Part shown: positions 8,848 to 17,335 of the stretch, one piece after another
Layout of the letters: each line of letters opens with the position of its first letter
Numbering within the stretch: the stretch's first letter is position 1
Assembly: GCA_019421865.1 (NCBI GenBank)
Contig: JAHZEL010000008.1
Span: 248,001 to 312,000 of the forward strand
DNA length: 64,000 nt
Source: Desulfovibrionaceae bacterium
GTDB taxonomy: Bacteria; Desulfobacterota; Desulfovibrionia; Desulfovibrionales; Desulfovibrionaceae
Direction: 5' to 3'
Program-made: the position numbers and the translations under genes
Notes under the pieces: generated by a model
What the model was told of the DNA's origin: nothing
The model's database searches: none
The model's input: the letters and a program-made list of their open reading frames with translations, nothing else

Positions 8848-9569
8848 AGCGCATCCACGAAAAAGGCATCGGCAGCGTAAAAAAAAGCTCCCGCTCGGCC
8901 GGAGTCCTTGCGCTGTGCCTGACAGCGCTCACCTGTCTCATCTTTCCCGATGAGCTTCAGGCCGGAAAAATTCTTTCGGAAGAAGTGAGCGTCACCGAAA
9001 CCAGCGTACTGGACAGAGTTCGCGGACAGGAATTTCTCATCGATAGCATGGATGTGAGCAGCCTTTCGCCTTCGGCCCGGCTTCTGGCCATGCCGAGACC
9101 CATGGTAACGCCGCAAATGGCCGAAGCCATGCACGACGGACATCTGTACACGGCTCCCGAGGAATGGAAACGCATCATACGCCGTGCCGCCTCCACCTAT
9201 GATCTGCCCGAGTCGCTCATAGCCGCCGTCATCCGCACGGAGTCCGCCTTTCAGGCAAACGCCGTGTCTCCCAAGGGCGCCCGCGGAGCCATGCAGATCA
9301 TGCCGGATACACAGAAGGAGCTGGGACTGACCGACCCTTATGATCCCGAAGCCAACGTCATGGCCGGAAGCGCCTACTTGCGCCGCCAGCTCGACCGCTT
9401 CGGCACTGTGGAACTGGCGCTCGCAGCCTATAATGCCGGACCGGCCAACGTGGAGAAATACGGGGGCGTCCCGCCCTTTCCGGAAACGATCGAGTACCTG
9501 CGTCAGGTAAACGCTCATCAGGAAGCGGGAAAACTTGCCGCTGTAAAAAACGACACGGAAAAACGATGA
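8844..9569 (+). CDS. SLT-family lytic transglycosylase, probably T3SS-linked
   Basis: A 241-residue secreted enzyme that would cleave peptidoglycan glycan strands to form 1,6-anhydro ends. The basic N-terminus and hydrophobic helix (about 18-36) form a signal peptide or anchor. The SLT domain spans about 110-225 with the catalytic Glu in IRTESAFQANAVSPKGARG and the family motifs AMQIMPDTQ and LALAAYNAGPANV. Small transglycosylases of this type (EtgA, IpgF) open the wall for T3SS assembly. Its 4-base overlap with the RsbW-like gene supports that role, though a general housekeeping role is possible. Confidence 0.85.
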   Translation: MKRIHEKGIGSVKKSSRSAGVLALCLTALTCLIFPDELQAGKILSEEVSVTETSVLDRVRGQEFLIDSMDVSSLSPSARLLAMPRPMVTPQMAEAMHDGHLYTAPEEWKRIIRRAASTYDLPESLIAAVIRTESAFQANAVSPKGARGAMQIMPDTQKELGLTDPYDPEANVMAGSAYLRRQLDRFGTVELALAAYNAGPANVEKYGGVPPFPETIEYLRQVNAHQEAGKLAAVKNDTEKR

Positions 9570-9669
9570 AAAGCGACAGCCTGCCCGCAGACAGGCGCTG
9601 AGGCCGCACAAACAGCCGTGCCGAATTCTTTCAGAATCCGATTCGACGCCAACCTATCAGGAAAAAGCC

Positions 9670-10593
9670 ATGAACAAACTCTTTGTTTCCCTGCTCGGCG
9701 CAAGCATAGCCGCCCTTGTTCTTGCCATAGGCTGCGGTACGTGGCTTTTTCTGCAATCGTGGGAAGAGGGAAAGAGACTCGAGCGTCAGAACCGAGAACT
9801 GCAGGCTTCCCTTGAGGCCTCGCGCATCCGTCTGGAAAATTTCTGCGAATATCCTGTTGAAGCTCTGTGCAATCTGGAAGAGCCGCACGGAAGCGTAAGC
9901 AGCGTCATGAGCGGAATGGAAAGCAGCACGCCTCCGCTGCCCGAACCGTCTCTTCCCGCTCCTTCTGGTACGGTCGACATCCGTCCGGAAACAGAGATTT
10001 CCGCTCCCGTAGCCTCCCCAGCCGTGGAAAATCCCCCTACCCACAGCGAATCTGGAGACCTGCAGGGTAAAAAGCTCCCCTTGAAGGCCGAAACTCCGTC
10101 AGAGCCCGCCCCCGACAGCGACTCACACCTTTCTTCCACGGCTCCTCTCCCGCAGACGCCGGGCAGCGATGAAGCGGCGGGCCGCATGGCTCAGACCGAG
10201 TCCGTTTCTGCCGCAACACCGGGCGAAAACGCTCCAGGTGTAGCCGAAAAAGCAGTCACGGCGACCGAGCTGCAGAGTCTTTCTCCGGCCCTTCCGAAAA
10301 AGACCTGGACGACACTGGACATCCGCAATGAAGGCCTGACCCTGCGCATTGCCGGAGAAGGCAACGCACTCACGGCCACGGGCGAACTTCTGCAGAACCC
10401 GACGCGCTACGAAGTGACGCTGCAGGGAGCATGGACCATCAGCAACAGGCACCCATCCACGAAGCTGGTCAAGGATCTGCAGATACGGCCTTCCGGAGAA
10501 AATACGCTGCTCGTCTTTGAACTGAACGGCACGCCTCAGTCCTGCAGAGTAACGCAGGAAGATCCCCGCACCATCGCCGTCAGCATACGCTAG
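9670..10593 (+). CDS. Membrane-anchored AMIN-domain protein
   Basis: A 307-residue protein with an N-terminal membrane helix (about 4-24), a short helical segment, then a long low-complexity linker rich in Pro, Ser, Glu and Thr (about 70-200). The C-terminal domain (about 210-307) has the beta-sandwich look of an AMIN domain, with LRIAGEGNALTATGELLQNP and a final DPRTIAVSIR. AMIN domains bind peptidoglycan or recruit periplasmic machines (AmiC, PilQ). It is the last + strand gene of the secretion locus, so a wall-anchoring role for the T3SS is possible but unproven. Confidence 0.6.
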   Translation: MNKLFVSLLGASIAALVLAIGCGTWLFLQSWEEGKRLERQNRELQASLEASRIRLENFCEYPVEALCNLEEPHGSVSSVMSGMESSTPPLPEPSLPAPSGTVDIRPETEISAPVASPAVENPPTHSESGDLQGKKLPLKAETPSEPAPDSDSHLSSTAPLPQTPGSDEAAGRMAQTESVSAATPGENAPGVAEKAVTATELQSLSPALPKKTWTTLDIRNEGLTLRIAGEGNALTATGELLQNPTRYEVTLQGAWTISNRHPSTKLVKDLQIRPSGENTLLVFELNGTPQSCRVTQEDPRTIAVSIR

Positions 10594-10740
10594 TGCGTCC
10601 GAAAAAAACAGCCCCGGGCCTGCTATTCGCATGCGCGGGGCGTGAAGTCGGCTGGAATCAGTTCTTGAAAGCGGTGATCAGCCTCCACCGCCTGAGAGTG
10701 ACCACAACGCTCCGTCAGCGGCTGTCTCTTTTCTAAAGCA

Positions 10741-11112
10741 TCAGTTTCCGGCGGAAAGCAGCTTCTGCAGCATACCCGCAAAGGGGCGTGCCACATGGGG
10801 CAGCGGGAAGGTTCTTCCGCGAACGAGATCATGCAGCAGGGCGTCCACCCCTTCCCTGTCGGCAGAAATATCCTCAATGCGGATCCAGGCGCCCCCGTCG
10901 TCCACCACGGCACGACTCAGCACGATACGGACTTCTTCCGAAAAGCCCCTCGGACGCACGACGGCCGTAATGCCGCCGGCGGAACAGTCAAGATCCAGAA
11001 CGTCCACATAGCGCCCGACCTCACGGTGCAAAGCGCCCATCACGGCATCGCTCTTCAAAAGCTTGCTCACGCCCGCACGCAGCACCATCATGGAAGAATC
11101 ACGAAACAGCAT
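10741..11112 (-). CDS. Conserved hypothetical protein (123 aa)
   Basis: I do not recognise a family. The protein is soluble, mixed alpha/beta, with no Cys motif, signal peptide or membrane segment; the centre (VLDLDCSAGGITAVVRPRGF) looks like a beta-hairpin and the C-terminus (RPFAGMLQKLLSAGN) is an amphipathic helix. Its ATG directly abuts the stop codon of the upstream gene, so the two are almost certainly co-translated. The pair points toward the T3SS operon but is on the opposite strand; a T3SS role cannot be claimed. Confidence 0.6.
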   Translation of the reverse strand: MLFRDSSMMVLRAGVSKLLKSDAVMGALHREVGRYVDVLDLDCSAGGITAVVRPRGFSEEVRIVLSRAVVDDGGAWIRIEDISADREGVDALLHDLVRGRTFPLPHVARPFAGMLQKLLSAGN

Positions 11113-11667
11113 TTACTTCTCCTTCCGGGCCAGAACGACGGCTTCTCCAAGGATGAACAACACCTGCGCCGTGGACTGAAGAAAAAGCATGGCCTCCTCA
11201 GGAGAGCGCCCCTTGATCGTGCCGCTCCATGTGGCAAGAGCCATGATGCTCCAGCTTCCCTTGATGCAGGCGGCCAGCCTGTCCCCGTCGGGAGAGCCTC
11301 CCGGCATGCCGGCCAGCTCCAGCGCCGTATCGTCGAGGTATTTCATGCCCCGCTCCCGGGAAAGCAGCGCAAACAGATTGCTCTTGAGCAGCTCATCCTC
11401 CACGGCTTCCCACAGGTTGGCGGCAGCCGCTCCGGCAAAGCAGCATGAGCCGAGCACGGCCAGAGGTTCCACATGGTCATACAGCGAGTGATATTCCCGG
11501 ATGCAGTGCTCGAAAAATGAACGGACAAGTCCCGAAAGTTCGGGAATGCTGCGGACGGTATCCTTCAGAAAGCCCGCTTTGGCGGCTTCTGATGCAAGCA
11601 TGTTCTGCAGACTGCTTCTGTAGTCCGCCAGTTCCTTCAACAGATCTCTGTCTCTGTTTTCTTCCAT
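11113..11667 (-). CDS. Conserved hypothetical helical protein (184 aa)
   Basis: I do not recognise a family. The protein is predicted mainly helical, has a CCFAGAAAANL segment near residue 75, and lacks a signal peptide or clear membrane anchor, though the C-terminal helix (LFILGEAVVLARKEK) is hydrophobic. An AGGAGGT ribosome site lies just before the ATG. It forms a two-gene unit with the abutting 123-residue gene. Convergence with the T3SS operon places its terminator region opposite the AMIN-protein gene. Confidence 0.6.
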   Translation of the reverse strand: MEENRDRDLLKELADYRSSLQNMLASEAAKAGFLKDTVRSIPELSGLVRSFFEHCIREYHSLYDHVEPLAVLGSCCFAGAAAANLWEAVEDELLKSNLFALLSRERGMKYLDDTALELAGMPGGSPDGDRLAACIKGSWSIMALATWSGTIKGRSPEEAMLFLQSTAQVLFILGEAVVLARKEK

Positions 11668-11869
11668 ACGAACCTCCTCTTGCCCGACATGACCGGGGAG
11701 AAGGAAGGTAGCAGCAAGCCTCTCCTATTTCAAGTACGGAGGCATCCGCCTTGGCAGGAGACTCAGAATATGCTAGTTTTCAGGAGGTTGCGCCGGAGGC
11801 ATCCGTACCGGACACCGGTCGACTTTCAGGCGTGTCCTGAACAATTTTTTTCAAACAACAGAGGTTCTC

Positions 11870-12463
11870 ATGAAACTCTTTCATTTTTTCGGAGACTCCG
11901 TCACGCTCGGCGTCAATGACGCTCCCGCCGGGGGCTGGGTGGCAAGACTGGCCGGAAAGGCCGCCGCTGCAGGACTGAGCGTTCCGCCGGATACGTTCTA
12001 CAACATGGGCGTACGCAGAAATTCCAGCCGCATGATACTGGAGCGCTGGGAGTCGGAATTCCGGGCAAGAACCATGGAAGGTGTTCCCTCCTTCCTGCTT
12101 TTCTGCTTCGGTACCGTGGACATGGCAGCCCCCAAGGGATCTCCCAATATTTCCATAGGAGAATCCGCCGCCAATGCCAGAGAAATTCTGATGAAGGCAA
12201 AAACCTTCGGCACCACGGCGCTCATAAGCGCGCCCCCCGTCACCGACAAAGAACACTGCCTGCGCCTTGAATCGCTCTGCACGGCCTATTCTTCCATCTG
12301 CGCCGCCGTGGACGTGACGTTCGTGGACATCTTTCATCCGCTGCTGGAGAAAGGTTATGTGCAGGACCTCTCCGACGGCGTGCATCCCGGCCCGGCAGGC
12401 AACGATATGATCGCCTCCGCGCTTCTGGATGCGCCCGCGCTGAAAACATGGTTCAGGGACTAA
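11870..12463 (+). CDS. SGNH/GDSL-type hydrolase
   Basis: A 197-residue cytoplasmic esterase-like protein. Block I with the catalytic Ser is FFGDSVTLG (about residues 5-13), the Gly/Asn blocks follow (NMGVRRNSS, FGTVD), and the C-terminal Asp-His pair is in LSDGVHPGPAGN. The substrate is unknown; family members remove acyl or acetyl groups from lipids or sugars. It has no signal peptide. A GAGG-type site precedes the ATG. The tRNA-Glu promoter begins 8 bases after its stop. Confidence 0.85.
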   Translation: MKLFHFFGDSVTLGVNDAPAGGWVARLAGKAAAAGLSVPPDTFYNMGVRRNSSRMILERWESEFRARTMEGVPSFLLFCFGTVDMAAPKGSPNISIGESAANAREILMKAKTFGTTALISAPPVTDKEHCLRLESLCTAYSSICAAVDVTFVDIFHPLLEKGYVQDLSDGVHPGPAGNDMIASALLDAPALKTWFRD

Positions 12464-12471
12464 AATAATGC

Positions 12472-12500
12472 TTGACAGAAAGGAGCACTCTCTATAGATT
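12472..12500 (+). promoter_or_regulatory. Sigma-70 type promoter of tRNA-Glu
   Basis: A perfect -35 box TTGACA (12472-12477) is followed by a 17-base spacer and a -10 box TAGATT (12495-12500). The tRNA begins 24 bases downstream. Confidence 0.8.
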
Positions 12501-12523
12501 CCTTCCGTCGAGCAAACGACAAT

Positions 12524-12599
12524 GTCACCATCGTCTATCCGGTTAGGACAGAGGCCTCTCAAGCCTCCAAGACGGGTTCGAATCCCGTTGGTGACACCA
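12524..12599 (+). tRNA. tRNA-Glu (anticodon CTC)
   Basis: A full cloverleaf can be drawn: acceptor stem GTCACCA/TGGTGAC, anticodon stem GAGGC/GCCTC with loop CTCTCAA (anticodon CTC, reading GAG), and T arm ACGGG-TTCGAAT-CCCGT. The 3' ACCA is encoded. I looked for an integrase or duplicated 3' end nearby and found none, so there is no sign that it serves as an attachment site here. Confidence 0.95.
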
Positions 12600-12611
12600 C
12601 AATGCTTTTCA

Positions 12612-12654
12612 GTAAAGCCTCATAAGGTATCTCCTTATGAGGCTTTACTTTTTT
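12612..12654 (+). terminator. Intrinsic terminator of tRNA-Glu
   Basis: A 16-base-pair perfect inverted repeat (12612-12627 with 12633-12648) with a 5-base loop is followed by TTTTTT. It lies 13 bases after the tRNA. Confidence 0.9.
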
Positions 12655-12930
12655 CCTGAGTCATTCTTTCCTGTCCCCTCACAAACACTCTGGACCTGTC
12701 GGCAGATAGCTGATTTAATCGCCGGTACATTTCCATGTGAGACATGCTTTTCGCCCCGGCTCGGCAACGGAAGCAGAATAAAACCGGCGCTCCAGCGCGA
12801 AAAAACGCGAGCTCTGCGCACATCGATGAACGACCGGCGAACGGGCGACTATGACGAAAAGCAGGCGGTGCAACAAATACGGAGAGAGAAGCGGCGGCAT
12901 TTCTCCCGGAGCATACACAAAGAGGCGGTT

Positions 12931-13539
12931 ATGACGGAAGAAGAAAAAATTTTTGCAGGAAAACTGTTTGATGCGCGAAGCCGGGAACTAAAAGACCTGA
13001 AGCATCACGCCCATGAGTGGTGCCGGACGTTCAACGCCATGAATGAATATGATCCCGAACGCCTGCCCATCATACAGAAATTCATAGGAAGTATCGGCAA
13101 AAATTATTACTTTCAGGGCCCTATTCAATTCAATTATGGATGCCATACCTTTATCGGCGACAACTTTTTCGCCAACTTCAACCTGCTGGTCATGGACGAC
13201 GGAAAAATTTTCATCGGCAACAATGTCATGATCGGTCCCAACGTCAGTCTTCTCTGTTCCAACCATCCGCTGATCGCAGATGAGCGGATACGAATGAAGT
13301 ATCCTGACGGCCATGTGTCCATGTCGGAATTTGCGGGAGAAATTCATATTGAAGACGACGTCTGGCTGGCAGCAAACGTTTCCGTCATTGACGGCGTTAC
13401 CATAGGGAAAGGCGCCGTGGTAGGCGCAGGCAGCGTCGTCACACGCGATATTCCGGCGGGCTGGCTGGCTCTCGGGGTGCCTGCAAAGCCGATCAAAAAA
13501 ATTTCAGCTCAGGACTCTAAAACGCACTTGCTTGGCTAA
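12931..13539 (+). CDS. Maltose/galactoside-type sugar O-acetyltransferase
   Basis: A 202-residue left-handed beta-helix acetyltransferase of the LacA/Maa/NodL group, moving acetyl from acetyl-CoA to a sugar hydroxyl. The N-terminal Mac domain is at about 1-55; hexapeptide repeats follow (IGDNFFANFNLLVMD, IGNNVMIGPNVSLL), with the catalytic His in SNHPL and the CoA-site end VIDGVTIGKGAVVGAGSVVT. ATG 12931 has an AGAGGCGG site just upstream; the frame is open further 5' but overlaps the tRNA terminator region. It looks monocistronic. The sugar acceptor is unknown. Confidence 0.9.
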   Translation: MTEEEKIFAGKLFDARSRELKDLKHHAHEWCRTFNAMNEYDPERLPIIQKFIGSIGKNYYFQGPIQFNYGCHTFIGDNFFANFNLLVMDDGKIFIGNNVMIGPNVSLLCSNHPLIADERIRMKYPDGHVSMSEFAGEIHIEDDVWLAANVSVIDGVTIGKGAVVGAGSVVTRDIPAGWLALGVPAKPIKKISAQDSKTHLLG

Positions 13540-13581
13540 AGAATTCGGCCATCGAGTTCTGACATGTTCCGACAAAAACAA

Positions 13582-13645
13582 CGGAGGAAGCTCACCCTTC
13601 TCCTCCGCTCACAGGCCCGCTGCCCTGATGGCGGCGGGCTTTGTT
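13582..13645 (+). terminator. Tandem hairpins, terminator after the acetyltransferase
   Basis: The second hairpin (13615-13639, GCCCGCTGCC with GGCGGCGGGC) ends in TTTGTT and is a plausible terminator. A first hairpin (13582-13607) pairs CGGAGGA with TCCTCCG. Confidence 0.6.
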
Positions 13646-13742
13646 ATGGGTAGCGCTTTGCCTTCATGCGTGATGCCCGGACAGCGTCTTTTCTGTGTAC
13701 GCCGGTATTTGGAATGGAAACAGCCCCGACACAGACGTTTTT

Positions 13743-13781
13743 CTTAAAAAAGAAAAGGCACGGCGTGAGACACGCCGTGCC
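13743..13781 (-). terminator. Intrinsic terminator of ssb
   Basis: A perfect 11-base-pair stem GGCACGGCGTG/CACGCCGTGCC with loop AGA is followed on the minus strand by CTTTTCTTTTTTAAG. Confidence 0.9.
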
Positions 13782-13819
13782 GGAAACATACCGCCCGGTG
13801 TTGCCGGGCCTGCTTCATC

Positions 13820-14323
13820 TTAGAAGGGAATGTCGTCCATCGTGCTCGCTTCAGACGGGAACGCGGGGCCGAGGTCTTCATAGCTGTCCTGCTGAGGAGC
13901 ACGACGCTGAGGAGCGGGACGGGAACCCTGCGCAGGACGGGGAGCCGCCTGACGGGGGGCGTAGCCCATGCCGTCTCCGTCGGCAGGCGCGCCGGAGTTG
14001 CGGCGGTCAAGGAACTGCACGCGATCGGCACGGATTTCCGTGGTATATCTGTCCTGTCCGTTCTGGTCCTGCCACTTGCGAGTGGAAAGCTTGCCTTCCA
14101 CATACACCAGACTGCCCTTGCGCAGGTACTGATTGCAGTTTTCCGCGGCACGCTGGAAGACCACGATGCGGTGCCATTCCGTGCGTTCCACGCGGTTGCC
14201 GTCCTTATCCGTATACGACTCATCCGTAGCAACCCGCAGCGTCGCCACGGGGGAACCGCTCTGGGTATAACGCAGTTCGGGATCTGCTCCGAGATGACCG
14301 ATGATCATAACCTTATTCAACAT
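13820..14323 (-). CDS. ssb: Single-stranded DNA-binding protein
   Basis: A 167-residue SSB. The OB-fold covers about 1-105, with [20 protein letters not shown] and the [10 protein letters not shown] strand. A Gly/Pro/Gln/Arg-rich linker follows, and the acidic tip ends MDDIPF, the tail that recruits replication and repair partners. Length is typical. It is transcribed alone, divergently from the aminotransferase gene, across a 500-base gap. Confidence 0.96.
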   Translation of the reverse strand: MLNKVMIIGHLGADPELRYTQSGSPVATLRVATDESYTDKDGNRVERTEWHRIVVFQRAAENCNQYLRKGSLVYVEGKLSTRKWQDQNGQDRYTTEIRADRVQFLDRRNSGAPADGDGMGYAPRQAAPRPAQGSRPAPQRRAPQQDSYEDLGPAFPSEASTMDDIPF

Positions 14324-14823
14324 GGAAGCGAATCCTCTTTTTCAAGGTGAACAACCCGGCGAACCCGGAAGAGTCGCCTTCATACCTTCTCAACATAGAC
14401 CGGATACCCATGAAACACAAGAAAAACCTGTCCGTGGGCCAGGGCACGCCCCTCGCAGACAAACGGTATGCCCCCTGTCCGCCAGCATGGCATTTTCCCT
14501 GGACGCTCCACGTCTTCAGGCCGACGTCCCGCACAGCCGCCTTCCCCTCCTCCATTGAAAAACGCCACACACCGGACGTCCCCTGCCGAACTTCAGAAAA
14601 ATTTACATAATTGTCATAAGCTCTTTCTGAAAAAACCATAAAAAAAAGCACAAAATGCACAGGTTCACCCACTCCGGGACTTGACGATCAGGCCTTACAA
14701 TGCCAGAGTTTGCCGAAAGTGTATCGTGCCTGCTCATCGGGCGGGCATGAAGGCTCCCGACCCCAGGGCCGGTCCCATCTGCACGAAATTCAAGATCGTG
14801 TACGCTGTCAGGAGATGTGTATC
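14324..14823. other. 500-base divergent intergenic region (ssb / ilvE)
   Basis: No supported gene. The short open frames here show no conserved motif and have no convincing ribosome sites. The part next to ssb is GC-rich; 14590-14670 is AT-rich and is the likely place for promoters of the two divergent genes. I could not identify a confident -35/-10 pair or a known leader RNA. Confidence 0.5.
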
Positions 14824-15849
14824 ATGGAAAAGAAAAATCTGGACTGGGCCAATCTGAGCTTCAGTTATATGAAAACCGACAAGCGCTTCGTGGCCAACTA
14901 CAAGAACGGAGCCTGGGATGAAGGTCAGCTTACCGATGACGACAAGGTTGTCATTACCGAATGCGCCGGCGTGCTTCAGTACTCCCAGTCCTGCTTCGAA
15001 GGGCTGAAAGCCTACACCACGGAAAACGGTCATGTGGTCTGCTTCCGCCCCGACCTCAACGGTCAGCGTATGGAAGACTCCTGCCGTCGTCTGGAAATGC
15101 CGGTGTATCCTACCGAGCGCTTCGTTGAATCTGTTGTGGAAACCGTTCGCGCCAACCTCGCCTGGGTTCCTCCCTACGGCTCCGGCGCCACGCTGTACAT
15201 CCGCCCCTACATGTTCGGCAGCTCCGCCGTCATCGGCGTGAAGCCCGCTGAAGAATACCAGTTCCGTATTCTGGTCACGCCCGTGGGCCCCTATTTCAAG
15301 GGCGGCGTCAAGCCCATCACCATCCGCGTCAGCGATTTCGACCGCGCCGCGCCTCACGGCACCGGTCACATCAAGGCCGGCCTGAACTATGCCATGAGCC
15401 TCCATCCCATCATGGACGCCCATCGTCAGGGCTATGCCGAAAATATGTATCTTGACCCTGCCACCCGCACCAAGGTTGAAGAAACCGGCGGCGCGAACTT
15501 CATTTTCATCACCTCCGACGGCACGCTCGTCACTCCCAAGAGCGCCAGCATTCTGCCTTCCATCACCCGTCGTTCCCTGCTCTATGTGGCGGAACACTAC
15601 CTCGGCATGAAGGTGGAAGAACGCGAAGTGCCCATGACGGAAGTGCCTTCCTTTGCGGAAGTCGGTCTCTGCGGTACCGCCGCCGTCATCTCCCCCGTGG
15701 GCAAGATTGTGGACCACGACAAGGAAATCCTTGTTCCCTCCGGCATGGACTCCATCGGACCCGTGCTCTCCAAGCTGTACGACACGCTTACCGGCATTCA
15801 GATGGGCCGCATCGAAGCTCCCGAAGGCTGGATCAAGCGTATTGCCTGA
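14824..15849 (+). CDS. ilvE: Branched-chain amino acid aminotransferase
   Basis: A 341-residue fold-type IV PLP enzyme that interconverts Val, Leu or Ile with their 2-oxo acids using 2-oxoglutarate/glutamate. The Schiff-base Lys is in HIKAGLNYAMSL (about residue 185), and the cofactor-binding EETGGANFIFIT and phosphate-loop LPSITRRSLL follow. The subclass with an N-terminal NLSFSYMKTDKRF resembles the longer, eukaryote-like BCAT group. ATG 14824 is 9 bases after a GGAG site; an ATG at 14815 lies on top of that site. An intrinsic terminator follows. Confidence 0.93.
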   Translation: MEKKNLDWANLSFSYMKTDKRFVANYKNGAWDEGQLTDDDKVVITECAGVLQYSQSCFEGLKAYTTENGHVVCFRPDLNGQRMEDSCRRLEMPVYPTERFVESVVETVRANLAWVPPYGSGATLYIRPYMFGSSAVIGVKPAEEYQFRILVTPVGPYFKGGVKPITIRVSDFDRAAPHGTGHIKAGLNYAMSLHPIMDAHRQGYAENMYLDPATRTKVEETGGANFIFITSDGTLVTPKSASILPSITRRSLLYVAEHYLGMKVEEREVPMTEVPSFAEVGLCGTAAVISPVGKIVDHDKEILVPSGMDSIGPVLSKLYDTLTGIQMGRIEAPEGWIKRIA

Positions 15850-15956
15850 CGCGTCCTTCCGGTCTGCCGATATAGAGGATGACGCGCATGAAAGACGGCT
15901 CTAAGCCATCTTCTGTAGTGGTATCTTTCCGGCTGAACCTTTCCGACGAATAAAAA

Positions 15957-15996
15957 ATAAGGCCGTCTCATCACAACGAGACGGCCTTGCTTTTTA
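15957..15996 (+). terminator. Intrinsic terminator after ilvE
   Basis: The 11-base-pair stem AAGGCCGTCTC/GAGACGGCCTT has an 8-base loop and is followed by GCTTTTTAA. The A-rich 5' flank could let it also act for the convergent VOC gene. Confidence 0.85.
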
Positions 15997-16018
15997 ATAG
16001 TTAGTAGTGAAGCAGCGC

Positions 16019-16429
16019 TCAAAACTCACAGAAAAATTCCAGCGACTCACCGGCAGGCCCGCGGCAGAATCCGTTGCGGAAACGGAAAATACGACCATTC
16101 CCTTTTTCTACGGCCTCCACGGTACCGGCGGGACGCATCACCTCGCATCCCCATGCGGCACAACGCTCAAGCATGGCATCCACGTCTTCAGGGGCATCCA
16201 GCGCAAGGGCGATATGTGCGAAGACTCCTGAGCCTTCCCCTTCCGCACCTCGAACGATTTCAAGAAGACCGCCGTTTCCAAAATCCAGCATGGTGATATG
16301 ACGCGGAGGGCTGGACCACTGCCGCACAGGTGCAAGCCCTATCACCTCCCGGTAAAAGGTCACCGTGCGTTCATACACCCCGCTGTCCTGAACAAACATC
16401 CCTACATGATGCAATCCTGTGACGCCCAT
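16019..16429 (-). CDS. VOC (glyoxalase/bleomycin-resistance fold) protein
   Basis: A 136-residue protein with two beta-alpha-beta-beta-beta modules. The N-terminal GLHHVGMFVQD gives a metal-binding His, and the C-terminal GPAGESLEFFCEF gives the usual Glu; FAHIALALD in the middle gives a second His. Family members bind a divalent metal and act as glyoxalase I, epimerases or dioxygenases. The substrate cannot be told from this sequence. Confidence 0.82.
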   Translation of the reverse strand: MGVTGLHHVGMFVQDSGVYERTVTFYREVIGLAPVRQWSSPPRHITMLDFGNGGLLEIVRGAEGEGSGVFAHIALALDAPEDVDAMLERCAAWGCEVMRPAGTVEAVEKGNGRIFRFRNGFCRGPAGESLEFFCEF

Positions 16430-16458
16430 CCTTCTTACCTCCTGTCCATGCCTGCCCG

Positions 16459-17040
16459 TCAGGGCAGTACGGAGCGAAAGGAATGCTGCCTGTAGAACTC
16501 GTCCACATAGGGGAACTGTTCCTTCATAATCTCCACACGACGGGGAAGATAGGCACTGTAGCTCTGGCGGCTGATGATCTCCGCCACCGGATCGGCCAGC
16601 AGCCTGCTCTGCTCCTCCAGCCAGAGCGCCTTTTCAAGCACGGCATACGAACGGCTGCTGTTTTCCACCTCATGCCAATCTTCGGCGGCCAGGTGCAGCG
16701 TCCGGCAGATCACCTGCAGGGAATACAGATTGCCGTAAACGTCAATATCCCGGTCATCCTGCAGAATAAAGAGTTTGGAGTCCGCCCAGTCGCTCCAGGT
16801 CCGGCAGAAATAATCCACCGACTCGCTCAGCTGTTCCGGGGTGGTCAACCCGTTCATCACGCTGTTCACCCCTTTTTCTATGGTCAGGCGGGCGTCGTTG
16901 ACATACTGCTCTTCCCATGCAGAACCAAGGTCTTCCAGAATCTCCGGGGACTCGGATGCAGCTTGAGCCACATCAAAAGAAAGAACAGGCCCCCCGGAAA
17001 GGCACAGAACAAAAAAAACGGCTATAAATGATGCTTTCAT
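16459..17040 (-). CDS. Secreted hypothetical protein
   Basis: A 193-residue protein with a clear signal peptide (MKASFIAVFFVLCLSGGPVL, cleavage near AQAA, about residue 25). The mature part is helical, acidic and Trp/Tyr-rich and has one CR motif pair (FCRTWSD, VICRTLH). I do not recognise a family. ATG 17040 is chosen over an in-frame TTG at 17049. It lies 29 bases upstream of the VOC gene on the same strand, so the two may be co-transcribed. Confidence 0.65.
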   Translation of the reverse strand: MKASFIAVFFVLCLSGGPVLSFDVAQAASESPEILEDLGSAWEEQYVNDARLTIEKGVNSVMNGLTTPEQLSESVDYFCRTWSDWADSKLFILQDDRDIDVYGNLYSLQVICRTLHLAAEDWHEVENSSRSYAVLEKALWLEEQSRLLADPVAEIISRQSYSAYLPRRVEIMKEQFPYVDEFYRQHSFRSVLP

Positions 17041-17335
17041 AATGCTCAATGGTTGGAACTAACGGATATCTTTCTATAACGGAAATATCCAGAGGCGACA
17101 AGACGCCCGGAAAAAGTCCGTCTTCCTTCTTTCCGGCATCTTCCATTATTCCGCATGCCCCCTCCGTTCCGATGCGTGCACGTCAGATTCCACACCGCAA
17201 CTGTACCGCACACGATGCGCCTCTGAAACATTCCATTCCGAGTGCTCCATATCCATCTTGACACATTCCCGGTACCCGACTTTAATGTCGGGCGTCGTAC
17301 GCCGGTCTTCATGCCGACATAACAAGGATACCCTT

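Noticed and set aside
12524..12660. tRNA-Glu as an integration site of a genomic island
   Set aside because: No integrase, no duplicated tRNA 3' end, and a normal tRNA terminator follows directly.
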